Shown here one piece after another: positions 17,617-24,965 of a stretch of DNA of 33,581 nt. The notes under the pieces are model-generated. The model worked only from the letters and a program-made list of their open reading frames with translations, was not told where the DNA came from and ran no database searches. Numbering within the stretch: the stretch's first letter is position 1; the number at the start of each line of letters is the position of its first letter. Source of the stretch: Telmatospirillum sp. (GTDB taxonomy: Bacteria; Pseudomonadota; Alphaproteobacteria; CACIAM-22H2); NCBI GenBank assembly GCA_020248985.1, contig JADCGL010000036.1, positions 1 to 33,581 on the forward strand, read 5' to 3'. The position numbers and the translations under genes are program-made.

Positions 17617-17634
17617 ACCAGCCCTCGATACTAC
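17617..17634 (-). promoter_or_regulatory. Weak copy of the stress box upstream of the hybrid kinase gene
   Basis: GTAGTATCGAGGGCTGGT on the minus strand matches 12 of the first 16 bases of the box found at 18255. It points at the kinase gene, 41 bases before its start codon. No convincing -10 hexamer follows at the usual distance (GAAAGC there). It pairs with the strong outward-facing dps box 38 bases away, the same divergent layout as at two other intergenic regions. Possible autoregulatory site; weak on its own. Confidence 0.35.
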
Positions 17635-17672
17635 CATGGCGGGTCGAAAGGCAGCGGATAAATCAAAAATGA

Positions 17673-17715
17673 GTAGTTTCCGAATCTGCCGAGGCGCCAC
17701 GCACGCGCGCAGGCT
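17673..17715 (+). promoter_or_regulatory. Stress box plus -10-like element for dps
   Basis: Box GTAGTTTCCGAATCTGCC at 17673-17690, followed at offset 38 by CAGGCT (17710-17715) in the -10 position, with no recognisable -35. The predicted transcript would begin near 17722, about 30 bases before the dps ATG. The box is one of seven that share position and orientation. Confidence 0.65.
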
Positions 17716-17752
17716 TGGCGCCCGCAACAACAACCTCGCGAACGGAAACCCA

Positions 17753-18232
17753 ATGCATCCGACCCGCAACACGCTGCCCGAAGCCATTCGCCTCAAATCG
17801 ATCGACGTGCTGGGGAAACATCTCGCGGCCGCAATCGACCTGCACGCGCAGATGAAGCAGGCGCATTGGAACGTGCGCGGCCCCACCTTCATCGCGATCC
17901 ACGAGCTGTTCGACCGCGTTTCGACCGAGGTCGAAGCGCATTCCGACCTCATTGCCGAACGCATCGGCGCCCTCGGCGGGACGGCCGCCGGCGGCATCAA
18001 GTTCGTGTTCGAGCAATCCTATCTCGTGCCCTATACGCTCGGGGTTGCGGATGCGCAACAGCACGTGTTCGCTGTCGCCGGCGCTCTCGCCGGTTTCGGC
18101 GGCGCCATCCGCGAAGCCATCGCCGCCGTTTCAGCCGCCGACGATGCCGTCACGGCCGACATGCTCACCCAAGTGCTGCGCGGCATCGACCAGCAATTGT
18201 GGTTCGTCGAATCGCACGCCGCGCACAAATGA
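17753..18232 (+). CDS. dps: Dps family DNA-protection / ferroxidase protein
   Basis: A 159-residue ferritin-like protein that forms a 12-subunit shell, oxidises Fe(II) with hydrogen peroxide and protects DNA in starved or oxidatively stressed cells. The inter-subunit ferroxidase ligands are present: His38 (QAHWNVRGPTF), His50 and Asp54 (IHELFDRVS), Asp65 and Glu69 (HSDLIAERI). Length is normal. The frame is open further upstream, but ATG 17753 is preceded by CGGAA and begins the conserved region; the upstream extension is Arg-rich and crosses the promoter. A stress box precedes it. The C-terminal tail SHAAHK is short, and no Lys-rich DNA-binding N-terminus is seen. Confidence 0.96.
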   Translation: MHPTRNTLPEAIRLKSIDVLGKHLAAAIDLHAQMKQAHWNVRGPTFIAIHELFDRVSTEVEAHSDLIAERIGALGGTAAGGIKFVFEQSYLVPYTLGVADAQQHVFAVAGALAGFGGAIREAIAAVSAADDAVTADMLTQVLRGIDQQLWFVESHAAHK

Positions 18233-18254
18233 GCGCGCTGCCACAGCCAGGTAT

Positions 18255-18298
18255 GTAGTTTCCGAGGCTGTCGCGCGCATGGCAACGCCGCCTAGTGT
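18255..18298 (+). promoter_or_regulatory. Stress box plus -10-like element for the PRC/DUF883/lipoprotein unit
   Basis: Box GTAGTTTCCGAGGCTGTC at 18255-18272 begins 23 bases after the dps stop. TAGTGT (18293-18298) follows at offset 39 as a -10. The leader to the ATG at 18367 would be about 60 bases. It is the best match to the copy at 27542-27559, identical over the 16 bases GTAGTTTCCGAGGCTG. Confidence 0.65.
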
Positions 18299-18366
18299 CG
18301 CCTTGCTTCGAAACCGCAAGCGCCGCCGTTCCAGGCGGCGCCGGATGCGGCACAAGGAGGCTGAAC

Positions 18367-18819
18367 ATGCGCATTCTCCCCGTGCTGCGACGGGTCGCTT
18401 TGATTTCAGCCACCGTGGCCCTCGGGGCGGGCGGACTTTCGAGCACGCTCGACCGCACGCAGCTCAGCACGCCGCAGGACCGCACCGACGAGACGGCAAA
18501 CGTCTCCGAGCGCGATCTGTTCAACCGCGCGATCTACGACATTCGCGGCCTCTTCGTCGGACGCGTCGCCGACGTCGTCTATTCGCCCGAAGACGGCGAA
18601 GCGGCGCTCCTCATTGCAGGGGTGGGCAGCCTTCTCGGGGGTGGATCCAAGGACATCGCCTTGAACCCGAAAACGCTTCGCCGCGTCGTGCGCGAACATC
18701 GCAGCGTGCTCGTTTCCGATACGAGCCGCGAAGCCTTGCAGGCCGCGACGGCCGTCCGTTTCGACGCAGCCTCCGCAACCTGGGTACCCGAAGACGCCAA
18801 TCCCGAGAAGATCCCCTAG
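18367..18819 (+). CDS. PRC-barrel domain protein, exported
   Basis: A 150-residue protein with an N-terminal hydrophobic segment (LRRVALISATVALGAGGLSS) that should act as signal or anchor. It is followed by a PRC-barrel-like fold: RAIYDIRGLFVGRVADVVYSPEDGEAALLIAGV, then KDIALNPKTLRRV. PRC barrels are small beta-domains found in photosynthetic reaction centre H subunits, RimM and many stress-linked envelope proteins of alphaproteobacteria; their ligand here is unknown. ATG 18367 has an ideal AAGGAGG ribosome site. It is the first gene of a run of seven small envelope genes on the plus strand. The central motif is more degenerate than in the PRC proteins at 28360 and 32832. Confidence 0.75.
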   Translation: MRILPVLRRVALISATVALGAGGLSSTLDRTQLSTPQDRTDETANVSERDLFNRAIYDIRGLFVGRVADVVYSPEDGEAALLIAGVGSLLGGGSKDIALNPKTLRRVVREHRSVLVSDTSREALQAATAVRFDAASATWVPEDANPEKIP

Positions 18820-18849
18820 CCCGCCCCTTACCAACGGAGAAACGAAAAC

Positions 18850-19161
18850 ATGTCGTTGTCAGCAGCCAAACCAGCCGATATCGGCGCCGATCTTGCGGCG
18901 ATCCGCGAAGACCTTTCGCATCTGAGCAATACGGTCGCGGCGCTCCTAAAACAGCAAGGCAAAGCGATCACCGACGAGATTTCCGACACGGCCGCCTCGA
19001 CCGGCGAAGCCGTTTCGGCGGCGCTTGCAGGCATCAAGCCCGGGCTCAAACATGCCGGGGCAGCGATTTCCGCCGACATCGAACGCAACCCAGTGACGGC
19101 AACCTTGATGGCCTTTGCTGCCGGCATGGCACTGACGCTGCTCTTGCGCCACCGCACGTGA
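18850..19161 (+). CDS. DUF883 (ElaB/YqjD-like) membrane-anchored protein
   Basis: A 103-residue protein with a long hydrophilic amphipathic helix region (DIGADLAAIREDLSHLSNTV to about residue 70). One C-terminal membrane segment follows (NPVTATLMAFAAGMALTLLL), ending in RHRT. This is the layout of ElaB/YqjD proteins, stationary-phase inner-membrane proteins that in E. coli associate with ribosomes. ATG 18850 has GGAG. Its stop overlaps the start of the next gene (GTGA), implying coupled translation with the YqjE-like partner, as is usual for this family. Confidence 0.82.
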   Translation: MSLSAAKPADIGADLAAIREDLSHLSNTVAALLKQQGKAITDEISDTAASTGEAVSAALAGIKPGLKHAGAAISADIERNPVTATLMAFAAGMALTLLLRHRT

Positions 19162-19535
19162 GCGGACCGCTGCGCCGCTACGCCGACGCTGCGCTCGAAA
19201 AAATCCTGCTGGGCGCCGTGGCACTTTGTTTCGGGCTTGCAGGACTTCTCTACGGTGCTTTCGCTCTCTACCGCTATGCAGCGCTGCAATGGGGCGACGT
19301 CCCGGCAGCGGCCTCACTGTCCATCGGACAGCTCGCGTGTGCTGCGATCGTCGGAGCTGTCGCCTTCTATCGCCGCGCCGCGGCGCCGACATCGGAGCCG
19401 AGGCCCCTGCCGGCAACGACCGACGCGCTGCTGGCCCAGCTCGTCGCCGACTGCGCGCCCAATACACCGTTTGCGCGCGTGGGTCTTGCCCTGCTCGCCG
19501 GTCTGCTTGCCGGCGCGCGCGCGCCGAAAAACTGA
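19158..19535 (+). CDS. Small membrane protein, YqjE/holin-superfamily-III-like
   Basis: A 125-residue protein starting at GTG 19158, which overlaps the DUF883 stop by four bases. Two clear membrane segments (LLGAVALCFGLAGLLYGAFA near 18-37 and a second around 52-68) are followed by a Pro/Ala-rich linker and a third weak hydrophobic stretch (VGLALLAGLLAGA) near the C-terminus. Membrane proteins of the YqjE/phage-holin-III type commonly follow DUF883 genes, so context supports the call more than sequence does. No enzymatic motif is visible. Confidence 0.65.
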   Translation: MSGPLRRYADAALEKILLGAVALCFGLAGLLYGAFALYRYAALQWGDVPAAASLSIGQLACAAIVGAVAFYRRAAAPTSEPRPLPATTDALLAQLVADCAPNTPFARVGLALLAGLLAGARAPKN

Positions 19536-19567
19536 CGGCGCTTCTGCCGAACCCAAAGGAGCTTCCC

Positions 19568-19732
19568 ATGTCGCTCGGAACAATACTCGTCATCGTACTC
19601 GTCATCTTCTTGCTGGGCGGATTCAGCGGCCAGATCGGCGGCTACGGCTACGGCTTCGGCCATAGCGGAATCGGCGTCCTCGGCACGATCCTCATCGTCG
19701 TCGTCGTTTTGATACTGCTCGGCAGAATATGA
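19568..19732 (+). CDS. DUF3309 family small membrane protein
   Basis: A 54-residue protein: one membrane helix (GTILVIVLVIFLLGG), a Gly/Tyr-rich loop (QIGGYGYGFGHSGIG) and a second helix ending in LILLGRI. This matches DUF3309, a tiny hydrophobic family common in stress-related loci of alpha- and betaproteobacteria, function unknown. ATG 19568 has a strong AAAGGAG site six bases upstream, which decides the start over the longer open frame. Confidence 0.85.
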   Translation: MSLGTILVIVLVIFLLGGFSGQIGGYGYGFGHSGIGVLGTILIVVVVLILLGRI

Positions 19733-19827
19733 GGGTTTTCCGATGCTGCCGCCGATGCGCGCAGGGCGTTAGCACTGTCGTGCAGACAAACTTCCGGATG
19801 CAGCCCCTCGCTCGAAAAGGCCACGCC

Positions 19828-20304
19828 ATGAACCCGACTTCGACTCCCGGTACTTCGTTCTTTCTCAAGGCCGCCATCCTGTCGGCAGGCCTTGCCCTTG
19901 TCGCATGCGCGCCGCAATACGCGGCACCGCAGCAGGTGTCCGCGACAAACCCGCAAGTCACCTACAAGTATCGCAGCGACGCCGAACTCGTGCAGGTCAA
20001 CCAGACGGCCACGCTCTATTGCGGCCGCTTCCAAGCCGTACCGCAGACCGCGCGTTTCGGCTCCGACCCCGACGGCAGCCGCGTCGTCGTGTTCGACTGC
20101 CTGCCGGCGGCGCCGATGCAGGTCGCGGTGATGCAACCCAATCCCAATCTCGCCTACAGCTACCGCACCGACCAGGAGCTGCTCGACGGTTCGCGCAACG
20201 CCCAGGCCTACTGCATGAGCAACGGCATGCAGCACACGGTCGCCAACATCTCGACGAACGCGAACGGCACGAAGACGGCAACGTTCCAGTGCAGCCCGCG
20301 CTAG
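19828..20304 (+). CDS. Putative lipoprotein with two repeat-like halves
   Basis: A 158-residue exported protein. The signal segment ends in a lipobox (LALVACAPQ), so Cys is probably lipidated. The mature part holds two similar units: YKYRSDAELVQVNQTATLYC...FDCLP and YSYRTDQELLDGSRNAQAYC...FQCSP. Each has a Tyr-x-Tyr-Arg start and two cysteines about 30 residues apart that could form one disulfide per unit. I do not recognise a named family. ATG 19828 has AAAAGG upstream; an earlier in-frame ATG at 19729 would put Cys/Arg-rich sequence before the signal. It lies in the small-envelope-gene run. Confidence 0.72.
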   Translation: MNPTSTPGTSFFLKAAILSAGLALVACAPQYAAPQQVSATNPQVTYKYRSDAELVQVNQTATLYCGRFQAVPQTARFGSDPDGSRVVVFDCLPAAPMQVAVMQPNPNLAYSYRTDQELLDGSRNAQAYCMSNGMQHTVANISTNANGTKTATFQCSPR

Positions 20305-20312
20305 ACCACGAC

Positions 20313-20337
20313 CGCCCGGCGCGATTTGCGGCGGGCG
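20313..20337 (+). terminator. GC-rich hairpin between two lipoprotein genes
   Basis: CGCCCGGCGC and GCGGCGGGCG form a 10-bp stem with one mismatch around a 5-base loop, 8 bases after the lipoprotein stop. No T-run follows, so it is more likely an mRNA-stabilising or partial-termination structure than a full terminator. Confidence 0.35.
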
Positions 20338-20360
20338 GGAACGACTGCGGGAGAAATCGA

Positions 20361-20603
20361 ATGAAACGGACAATCATCGGCGGCGTCCTGATCGCCGCGG
20401 CGCTCAGCCTCGGCGCCTGCGGCAACAGCACCGGCGACAGAGCGATGAGCGGCGGCGGCATCGGCGCCGGCGTCGGACTGCTCGGCGGCGCTCTCGTCGG
20501 CGCCCCGCTCGAAGGCGCTTTGATCGGCGGTGCCGTCGGCGCCGGCACGGGTGCTCTCACCAACAGCAACCAGGTCAATCTCGGACGCCCCATCTGGCGC
20601 TGA
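20361..20603 (+). CDS. Small glycine-zipper lipoprotein
   Basis: An 80-residue protein with a lipobox (ALSLGACGN) and a mature region of Gly-zipper type, GGGIGAGVGLLGGALVGAPL then GGAVGAGTGAL. This pattern packs helices in membranes and is found in many osmotically or stress-induced outer-membrane lipoproteins (YMGG/SlyB-like). ATG 20361 has GGGAG seven bases upstream. It is followed by the OmpA-like lipoprotein gene. Confidence 0.75.
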   Translation: MKRTIIGGVLIAAALSLGACGNSTGDRAMSGGGIGAGVGLLGGALVGAPLEGALIGGAVGAGTGALTNSNQVNLGRPIWR

Positions 20604-20650
20604 CCCGACCTGACGCCAAAGAACTTTCCTCGAAACCACGGAGACAAGAA

Positions 20651-21118
20651 ATGGCTATCCAAAGCAATATTCTGCGCAGCGCAATGCTGGCAGCCGCCCT
20701 CGTCACCGGTGCCGCCTGCACGCAGCAGACGGCCTCCGCACCGCCGCCCGCTGCCGCCGCCGGCCCAGAACTTGCCGGCGCCTGGTACGAAGTCTATTTC
20801 GACACAAACAGCTCGACGATCGACGAGCGCGGCCGCACGATCGTGCGTAGCGTCGCCTACGTGGTCGCGAACAACACGACGACGCGCGTGACGGTCATCG
20901 GCAAGACCGACACGGTCGGCGCGCAATCTTCGAACCTCGTGCTCTCGAAGCTGCGCGCAGACGGCGTCCGCGAGGCGCTGATCAACGCGGGCGTGCCCGC
21001 TGCACGCATCGACACGAGTTGGACCGGCGAAACGCGCCAGGACACCGTGACGCAGAACGACACGGCCAACCGGCGCAACCGCGTCGTCGACATCACCGTC
21101 GTCAAGATGGCGAATTGA
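20651..21118 (+). CDS. OmpA-family peptidoglycan-binding lipoprotein
   Basis: A 155-residue protein with a lipobox-like end of the signal (LVTGAACTQ), an Ala/Pro linker and an OmpA C-terminal domain. YFDTNSSTIDERGRTIV, VTVIGKTDTVGAQSSNLVLSKLRADGVREALI and NRRNRVVDITV correspond to the peptidoglycan (diaminopimelate)-binding loop-helix motifs; the usual G-H-T-D is G-K-T-D here. It probably tethers the outer membrane to the wall. ATG 20651 has GGAG. Its last 17 bases overlap the 3' end of pgaD on the other strand. Confidence 0.86.
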   Translation: MAIQSNILRSAMLAAALVTGAACTQQTASAPPPAAAAGPELAGAWYEVYFDTNSSTIDERGRTIVRSVAYVVANNTTTRVTVIGKTDTVGAQSSNLVLSKLRADGVREALINAGVPAARIDTSWTGETRQDTVTQNDTANRRNRVVDITVVKMAN

Positions 21119-21683
21119 GCGATACGGCGGCGAGGCTTTTCGCCTCGCTGCCGCTTTCGGCTGGCGGCGCTTGCGTCCACACGCGCGCAACGCCGTTATC
21201 GTCGAAGATTATCTCGACGATCGTACCGTCCGGCGCATGCCGAATCGTCAGAAGCCGTGCCGCCTGGCACGCAACCACGTCCGCTGTCGCCATCGAATAG
21301 AGCGCGCCGAGATCGGCCGGGCCCACCGAAACGGCATTGCGATGGCGCTCGTGGCCGCGAAAACGCGCCTGGTTGTAGCGCGCCCACAAGATCAGCAACG
21401 CCGCATTCGCGGCGACGATCGCCAGATACGGCAGCACGGTCGTTCCGAACAGGGCGATGGCTTTAAGCTCCGGCTTGGCAGCGCCCATAAAGGCCCAGGC
21501 GAATCCTTCAGCGGCCAGCGTGCCGATATCGACCAAGGCAGCGCGGATCCAATAGAGATAGACGATCCACATGGCGACCGACAGCGCGACATCCCGCCGC
21601 CGCTTCCAAGCAGCACCCTTGCCAACATTCTCGATGATCAGCGACGGGCGGATGACGTAACACCGCGGTCGGGGCTGACCCAA
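21102..21683 (-). CDS. pgaD: PgaD-like poly-N-acetylglucosamine synthase accessory subunit
   Basis: Small inner-membrane partner of the PgaC glycosyltransferase. It has two membrane segments (RDVALSVAMWIVYLYWIRAAL and LPYLAIVAANAALLILWARYN), the second followed by NQARFRGHERHR as in PgaD proteins, then a cytosolic tail. In E. coli the PgaC-PgaD contact is stabilised by c-di-GMP. The start is uncertain: no ATG or GTG lies before the first conserved segment (PSLIIENVG). TTG 21683 gives 193 residues and overlaps pgaC by 46 bases; a CTG overlapping the pgaC stop is the alternative. Fourth gene of pgaABCD. Confidence 0.75.
   Translation of the reverse strand: MGQPRPRCYVIRPSLIIENVGKGAAWKRRRDVALSVAMWIVYLYWIRAALVDIGTLAAEGFAWAFMGAAKPELKAIALFGTTVLPYLAIVAANAALLILWARYNQARFRGHERHRNAVSVGPADLGALYSMATADVVACQAARLLTIRHAPDGTIVEIIFDDNGVARVWTQAPPAESGSEAKSLAAVSLNSPS
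21126..21152 (+). terminator. Hairpin at the ompA-like/pgaD convergent junction
   Basis: GGCGGCGAGGC and GCCTCGCTGCC pair over 11 bases with one mismatch around the loop TTTTC, 8 bases after the ompA-like stop and inside the 3' coding end of pgaD. It can act on the plus-strand transcript; only a short GCTTTC follows, so efficiency is uncertain. Confidence 0.4.
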
Positions 21684-22951
21684 ACGGCGCGCTTGCCGCG
21701 CAGCTTCACGACGGCGCAGGCAAAGCCCGCGATCGACGTCGTCAAGGTCAATATCCAGAAGAAAAACGGATACCAGATCACCCAGAAGATCAAGCGCGGC
21801 AGATCCTTCTCGTAGCGGCTCTCGATCGCAAGGGCGACCGCGAACTGGAACAGGCATGTCGTGGCCAGCAGCAGGCCCCAGAAGGCCGGCGGCTGGATCG
21901 TCGGCACGTTGAGCCCAGCGGGCATGCTCACGAATTTGCCGACGGCCCACAGCACGAAGGTGGCCGCGAAGGCGAAGGCCCAGGCAAGACTGAGGCAGTA
22001 TTCGGCAAGCGTGCCCCACATGCGCCGCCGGTTCCAAACGAACATGCTCGAAAACTGTTTCATGAAAACTTCCGCACCGCCCTGCGCCCAGCGCAGGCGC
22101 TGCTTCCACAATCCTGCGAACGTCTCCGGCATCAAGATCCAGCACAGCGCGTCGGGCTCGTACTGGATGCTCCAATGATCGGCCTGCAGCATCCAGCTCA
22201 CGTCGATATCTTCGGTCACCATGTCGAGGCTCCAATAGCCGCACCGGTGCAATGCCGAACGCCGGTACGCCGCGATCACGCCCGACACCGTGAACACGCT
22301 GCCGTAGATGCGTTGCGCGCGCTTGATGAGCCCGATGATCGACGAAAATTCGCCGACCTGCACGCGCCCCAGCAGGGTCGAGCGCGTGCGGATGCGCGGA
22401 TTGCCGGTCACGGCGCCGACCCGCGTGTTTTCGATCAGCAGCCGCGCCAGATACGAGGTGGCGTCTGCATCGAGCAGCGCATCGCCGTCGATGCAGACGA
22501 GAAACTCGCCGCGCGCGACAAGAGCGCCCATGCGCAATGCCATCGCCTTGCCCTGGTTGGCGGCAAGATGCACGACGCGCAGATGCGGATAGGCGCCGAG
22601 CAGCCGATCGAGGACTGCCGCCGTTGTATCGCTCGAACCGTCGTCGATCGCGATCACTTCGTAGTTCGGATAGGTCTGCGAGACGGCCGCCGCGATCGTC
22701 GCGGCAACGTTCGCGGTTTCGTTGAAGCACGGTACCAGGATCGATACGAGCGGCGGATCGGCGAAGGCGAGCGGTGCCGTCGCACGCACGCCGCGGCGCT
22801 CCCAATGGTAGTAGAAATAGACCGCACCGGTCATCCACAGGAAGGACATGAAAAGCGGATAGAGGAACACGAACTGCAGCAGGACCTCGCCCGCCTGCGC
22901 AAGCGCGACCATCGCAAACACAAATACGGATCCGAAAACCGCCCCGATCAT
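21638..22951 (-). CDS. pgaC: Poly-beta-1,6-N-acetyl-D-glucosamine synthase (PgaC-like GT2)
   Basis: Processive family 2 glycosyltransferase (437 residues) that polymerises UDP-GlcNAc into PNAG and moves it across the inner membrane. N-terminal membrane helices precede the catalytic domain: LVPCFNE, DDGSSD at 103-108, DGDA at 155-158 (UDP/metal binding), TEDID at 247-251 (catalytic base) and QRLRW at 284-288. C-terminal helices follow. ATG 22951 overlaps the pgaB stop (ATGA); the longer frame upstream lies inside pgaB and is not coding. Length is normal. Confidence 0.93.
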   Translation of the reverse strand: MIGAVFGSVFVFAMVALAQAGEVLLQFVFLYPLFMSFLWMTGAVYFYYHWERRGVRATAPLAFADPPLVSILVPCFNETANVAATIAAAVSQTYPNYEVIAIDDGSSDTTAAVLDRLLGAYPHLRVVHLAANQGKAMALRMGALVARGEFLVCIDGDALLDADATSYLARLLIENTRVGAVTGNPRIRTRSTLLGRVQVGEFSSIIGLIKRAQRIYGSVFTVSGVIAAYRRSALHRCGYWSLDMVTEDIDVSWMLQADHWSIQYEPDALCWILMPETFAGLWKQRLRWAQGGAEVFMKQFSSMFVWNRRRMWGTLAEYCLSLAWAFAFAATFVLWAVGKFVSMPAGLNVPTIQPPAFWGLLLATTCLFQFAVALAIESRYEKDLPRLIFWVIWYPFFFWILTLTTSIAGFACAVVKLRGKRAVWVSPDRGVTSSARR

Positions 22952-24963
22952 TTGAGAAACGGATAGGACTGGAGCGAGAAATCGCGATGCAGCACGCGAA
23001 TGTCGGGATGGTCGGCGACGAAATCGTCGGGGTAGTAGCCGAAATTGAGCGCCCCTGCCCCTGTAAGTTCGCGCATCTGCCGAGCGAGCACGGCGGTCGG
23101 GATGCGCGGATCTTCGGTTCCGCCGCGCTTGCGCCAGTCGACCGCCTGCAGTTCGAAGATCGTGCGCTTGAGGCCTTCTGGGTGGCGCGCCACAGCGGCC
23201 ACGAGTGCTGCCAGCCAGGGTTCGGCGTCCGCAACCGGCACGTTCTCGAGCTGCGGCATCGCCATGACGGCGGCATAGTCGTAGCTTGCCAGAAAGCGGT
23301 CGAGATCCTGCGCGAACCACGCCTCGGCCGCCGGATCCAGAACCGGACCCGCGAAGATGCTGCGCGCGGTCAACAGCGGCATGCGATGGTGGCGCACGGT
23401 CGCGGTCAGGCTGTCGGTAAGCTCGATGAGCGCATCGGTCTTGAAGCGCGTCCAGCGCTTGAAAAGAACGGGATCGGCGCGGATCGCCGCGATCGAAGCC
23501 GGAAACCCGGCCTTCGCGTAGGCGGCAAGGGCAGCCGGGCCCGCATCCTCGAAATCCGACATGACGCCGTCGTCGTGGTAGAGCAAGCCTTCGAACGGCG
23601 AATAGGCCGCGAGGTCTTCGTAGAGCATCATGATCTTGGCGCGCGCCTGCGCATCGAACGGCGACACGCGCCGATAGGCTTTGACGTCGACGCCCGCCTT
23701 GCCGGTCGCCGGATCGAAGGCGAGGATTGCGGCCGTGGTGCCGGAAAAATCGTAGGCCAGCATCGGCATCCAGGCATAGACCTGCACGCGCGCGCGCGTG
23801 CGCAGCTGCCACGATACGCGGTCGAACAGGTCGGCGCGCATCGGCAGAACGCGGTTCGGAAAATAGACTTCGCGCGCAAGCCCCGTGCCCTCGGGATCGG
23901 CGAAAGCCTGCAGGAACACGACGCCGATCTGCATGTCGTAGATGCGCTGGATCAGCAGATCGAGATTGCGCGCCTGCTGCACCGGATCGGGATCGTACAC
24001 GTAGTCGAGGTCCACGTGCACGACGCGCACCGGCGGCACCTTGTCGAGTTGGACGATTTCCTGGACGAAGCGCCCGAGCGGCGGATCGGGTGCGACCAAA
24101 TGGCGCGACACGGCCGAAAGCTTGGCGACGGTCGCCGAACCGTCGACCAGCGTGAGCGCTATCGGCATGCCGTTGGCGGCCGCAACTTCGATCGAAATCC
24201 CGCTATGCTCGCCGTAGGGCCAAACCATCACGCGCGGTGCGGTTCCCGTTTCGGCCAGGATGCGCCGCGCCATGCGGCCGAGGTCGGCATTGATGTCGCT
24301 GCGCTGCTTGTTGTCCGTCTCATAGAGGTCCGTCGCGAGGTTGAAGCTTTTGGTCGTGATGTCGGGTTCGGAGAGCCCTTGCGGGCCAGCGACCGTGCCG
24401 CGATGCAGATCGAACGAATGCGACGCGATCTCGACGAGGCCCGAGGCCTTGATCGCGCGCACCTCGTCCCAGGTCAGGAACTGGCTGCGCGCGATTCGCT
24501 TGTCGCCGAACTGCACTTGGCCTTCGCCACGGCCCAGCACGACACGTCGCCTCCCGGGGCTGCCGATCCGATCGGTCGGTTCGCCCTCGAGCCAAGCGCC
24601 GACCAGCGCCAGCACGGCCGGATAGTCGAAGGCCTGCAGGATCGGCAGAACGCGGGTGTAGAAGCTCTCGTAGCCGTCGTCGAACGCGAGCAGAACCGCC
24701 CGCTCGGGCAAGGGCGGCCCGCCGGCGTTCGCCGCCACGATCGCGTCGACTGTGACCGGCGTGTAGCCGTTCGCCTTGAGCCAGCTGAACTGCTCGATCA
24801 GCCGCTCGGCGGTGACGCCCAGGAAACTCTGGTCGGGATCGGCGTCTTCGACATTGTGATAAGCGAGCGCCAGCAGCCGCGGCCCGGGCTCGGCTGCAAA
24901 CGCCAGCAGCGGCACGAGCAGGAAGGCGAAAATCAGAGCACCAAGTTTCGACGCGCGCGCCAT
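22948..24963 (-). CDS. pgaB: PgaB-like poly-N-acetylglucosamine deacetylase / C-terminal glycoside hydrolase-like protein
   Basis: Periplasmic 671-residue protein that partially deacetylates PNAG, which is needed for export and adhesion. A signal peptide (LIFAFLLVPLLAFAAEP) lacks a lipobox cysteine, unlike E. coli PgaB. The N-terminal NodB-type deacetylase has ALAYHNV, the metal-binding FDDGY (94-98) and SHSFDLHRG (181-189, His182 and His187). The C-terminal half from about residue 300 matches the PgaB glycoside-hydrolase-like domain: VHVDLDYVYDPDPVQQARNL, ARVQVYAWMPMLAY and LLYHDDGVMSDFED. ATG 24963 is two bases after the pgaA stop. Confidence 0.92.
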   Translation of the reverse strand: MARASKLGALIFAFLLVPLLAFAAEPGPRLLALAYHNVEDADPDQSFLGVTAERLIEQFSWLKANGYTPVTVDAIVAANAGGPPLPERAVLLAFDDGYESFYTRVLPILQAFDYPAVLALVGAWLEGEPTDRIGSPGRRRVVLGRGEGQVQFGDKRIARSQFLTWDEVRAIKASGLVEIASHSFDLHRGTVAGPQGLSEPDITTKSFNLATDLYETDNKQRSDINADLGRMARRILAETGTAPRVMVWPYGEHSGISIEVAAANGMPIALTLVDGSATVAKLSAVSRHLVAPDPPLGRFVQEIVQLDKVPPVRVVHVDLDYVYDPDPVQQARNLDLLIQRIYDMQIGVVFLQAFADPEGTGLAREVYFPNRVLPMRADLFDRVSWQLRTRARVQVYAWMPMLAYDFSGTTAAILAFDPATGKAGVDVKAYRRVSPFDAQARAKIMMLYEDLAAYSPFEGLLYHDDGVMSDFEDAGPAALAAYAKAGFPASIAAIRADPVLFKRWTRFKTDALIELTDSLTATVRHHRMPLLTARSIFAGPVLDPAAEAWFAQDLDRFLASYDYAAVMAMPQLENVPVADAEPWLAALVAAVARHPEGLKRTIFELQAVDWRKRGGTEDPRIPTAVLARQMRELTGAGALNFGYYPDDFVADHPDIRVLHRDFSLQSYPFLK

Positions 24964-24965
24964 CG

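Noticed and set aside
20620-20650. AACTTTCC upstream of the OmpA-like gene as a further box
   Set aside because: Only about half the positions match, and it lies too close to the start codon to leave room for a -10 and leader.
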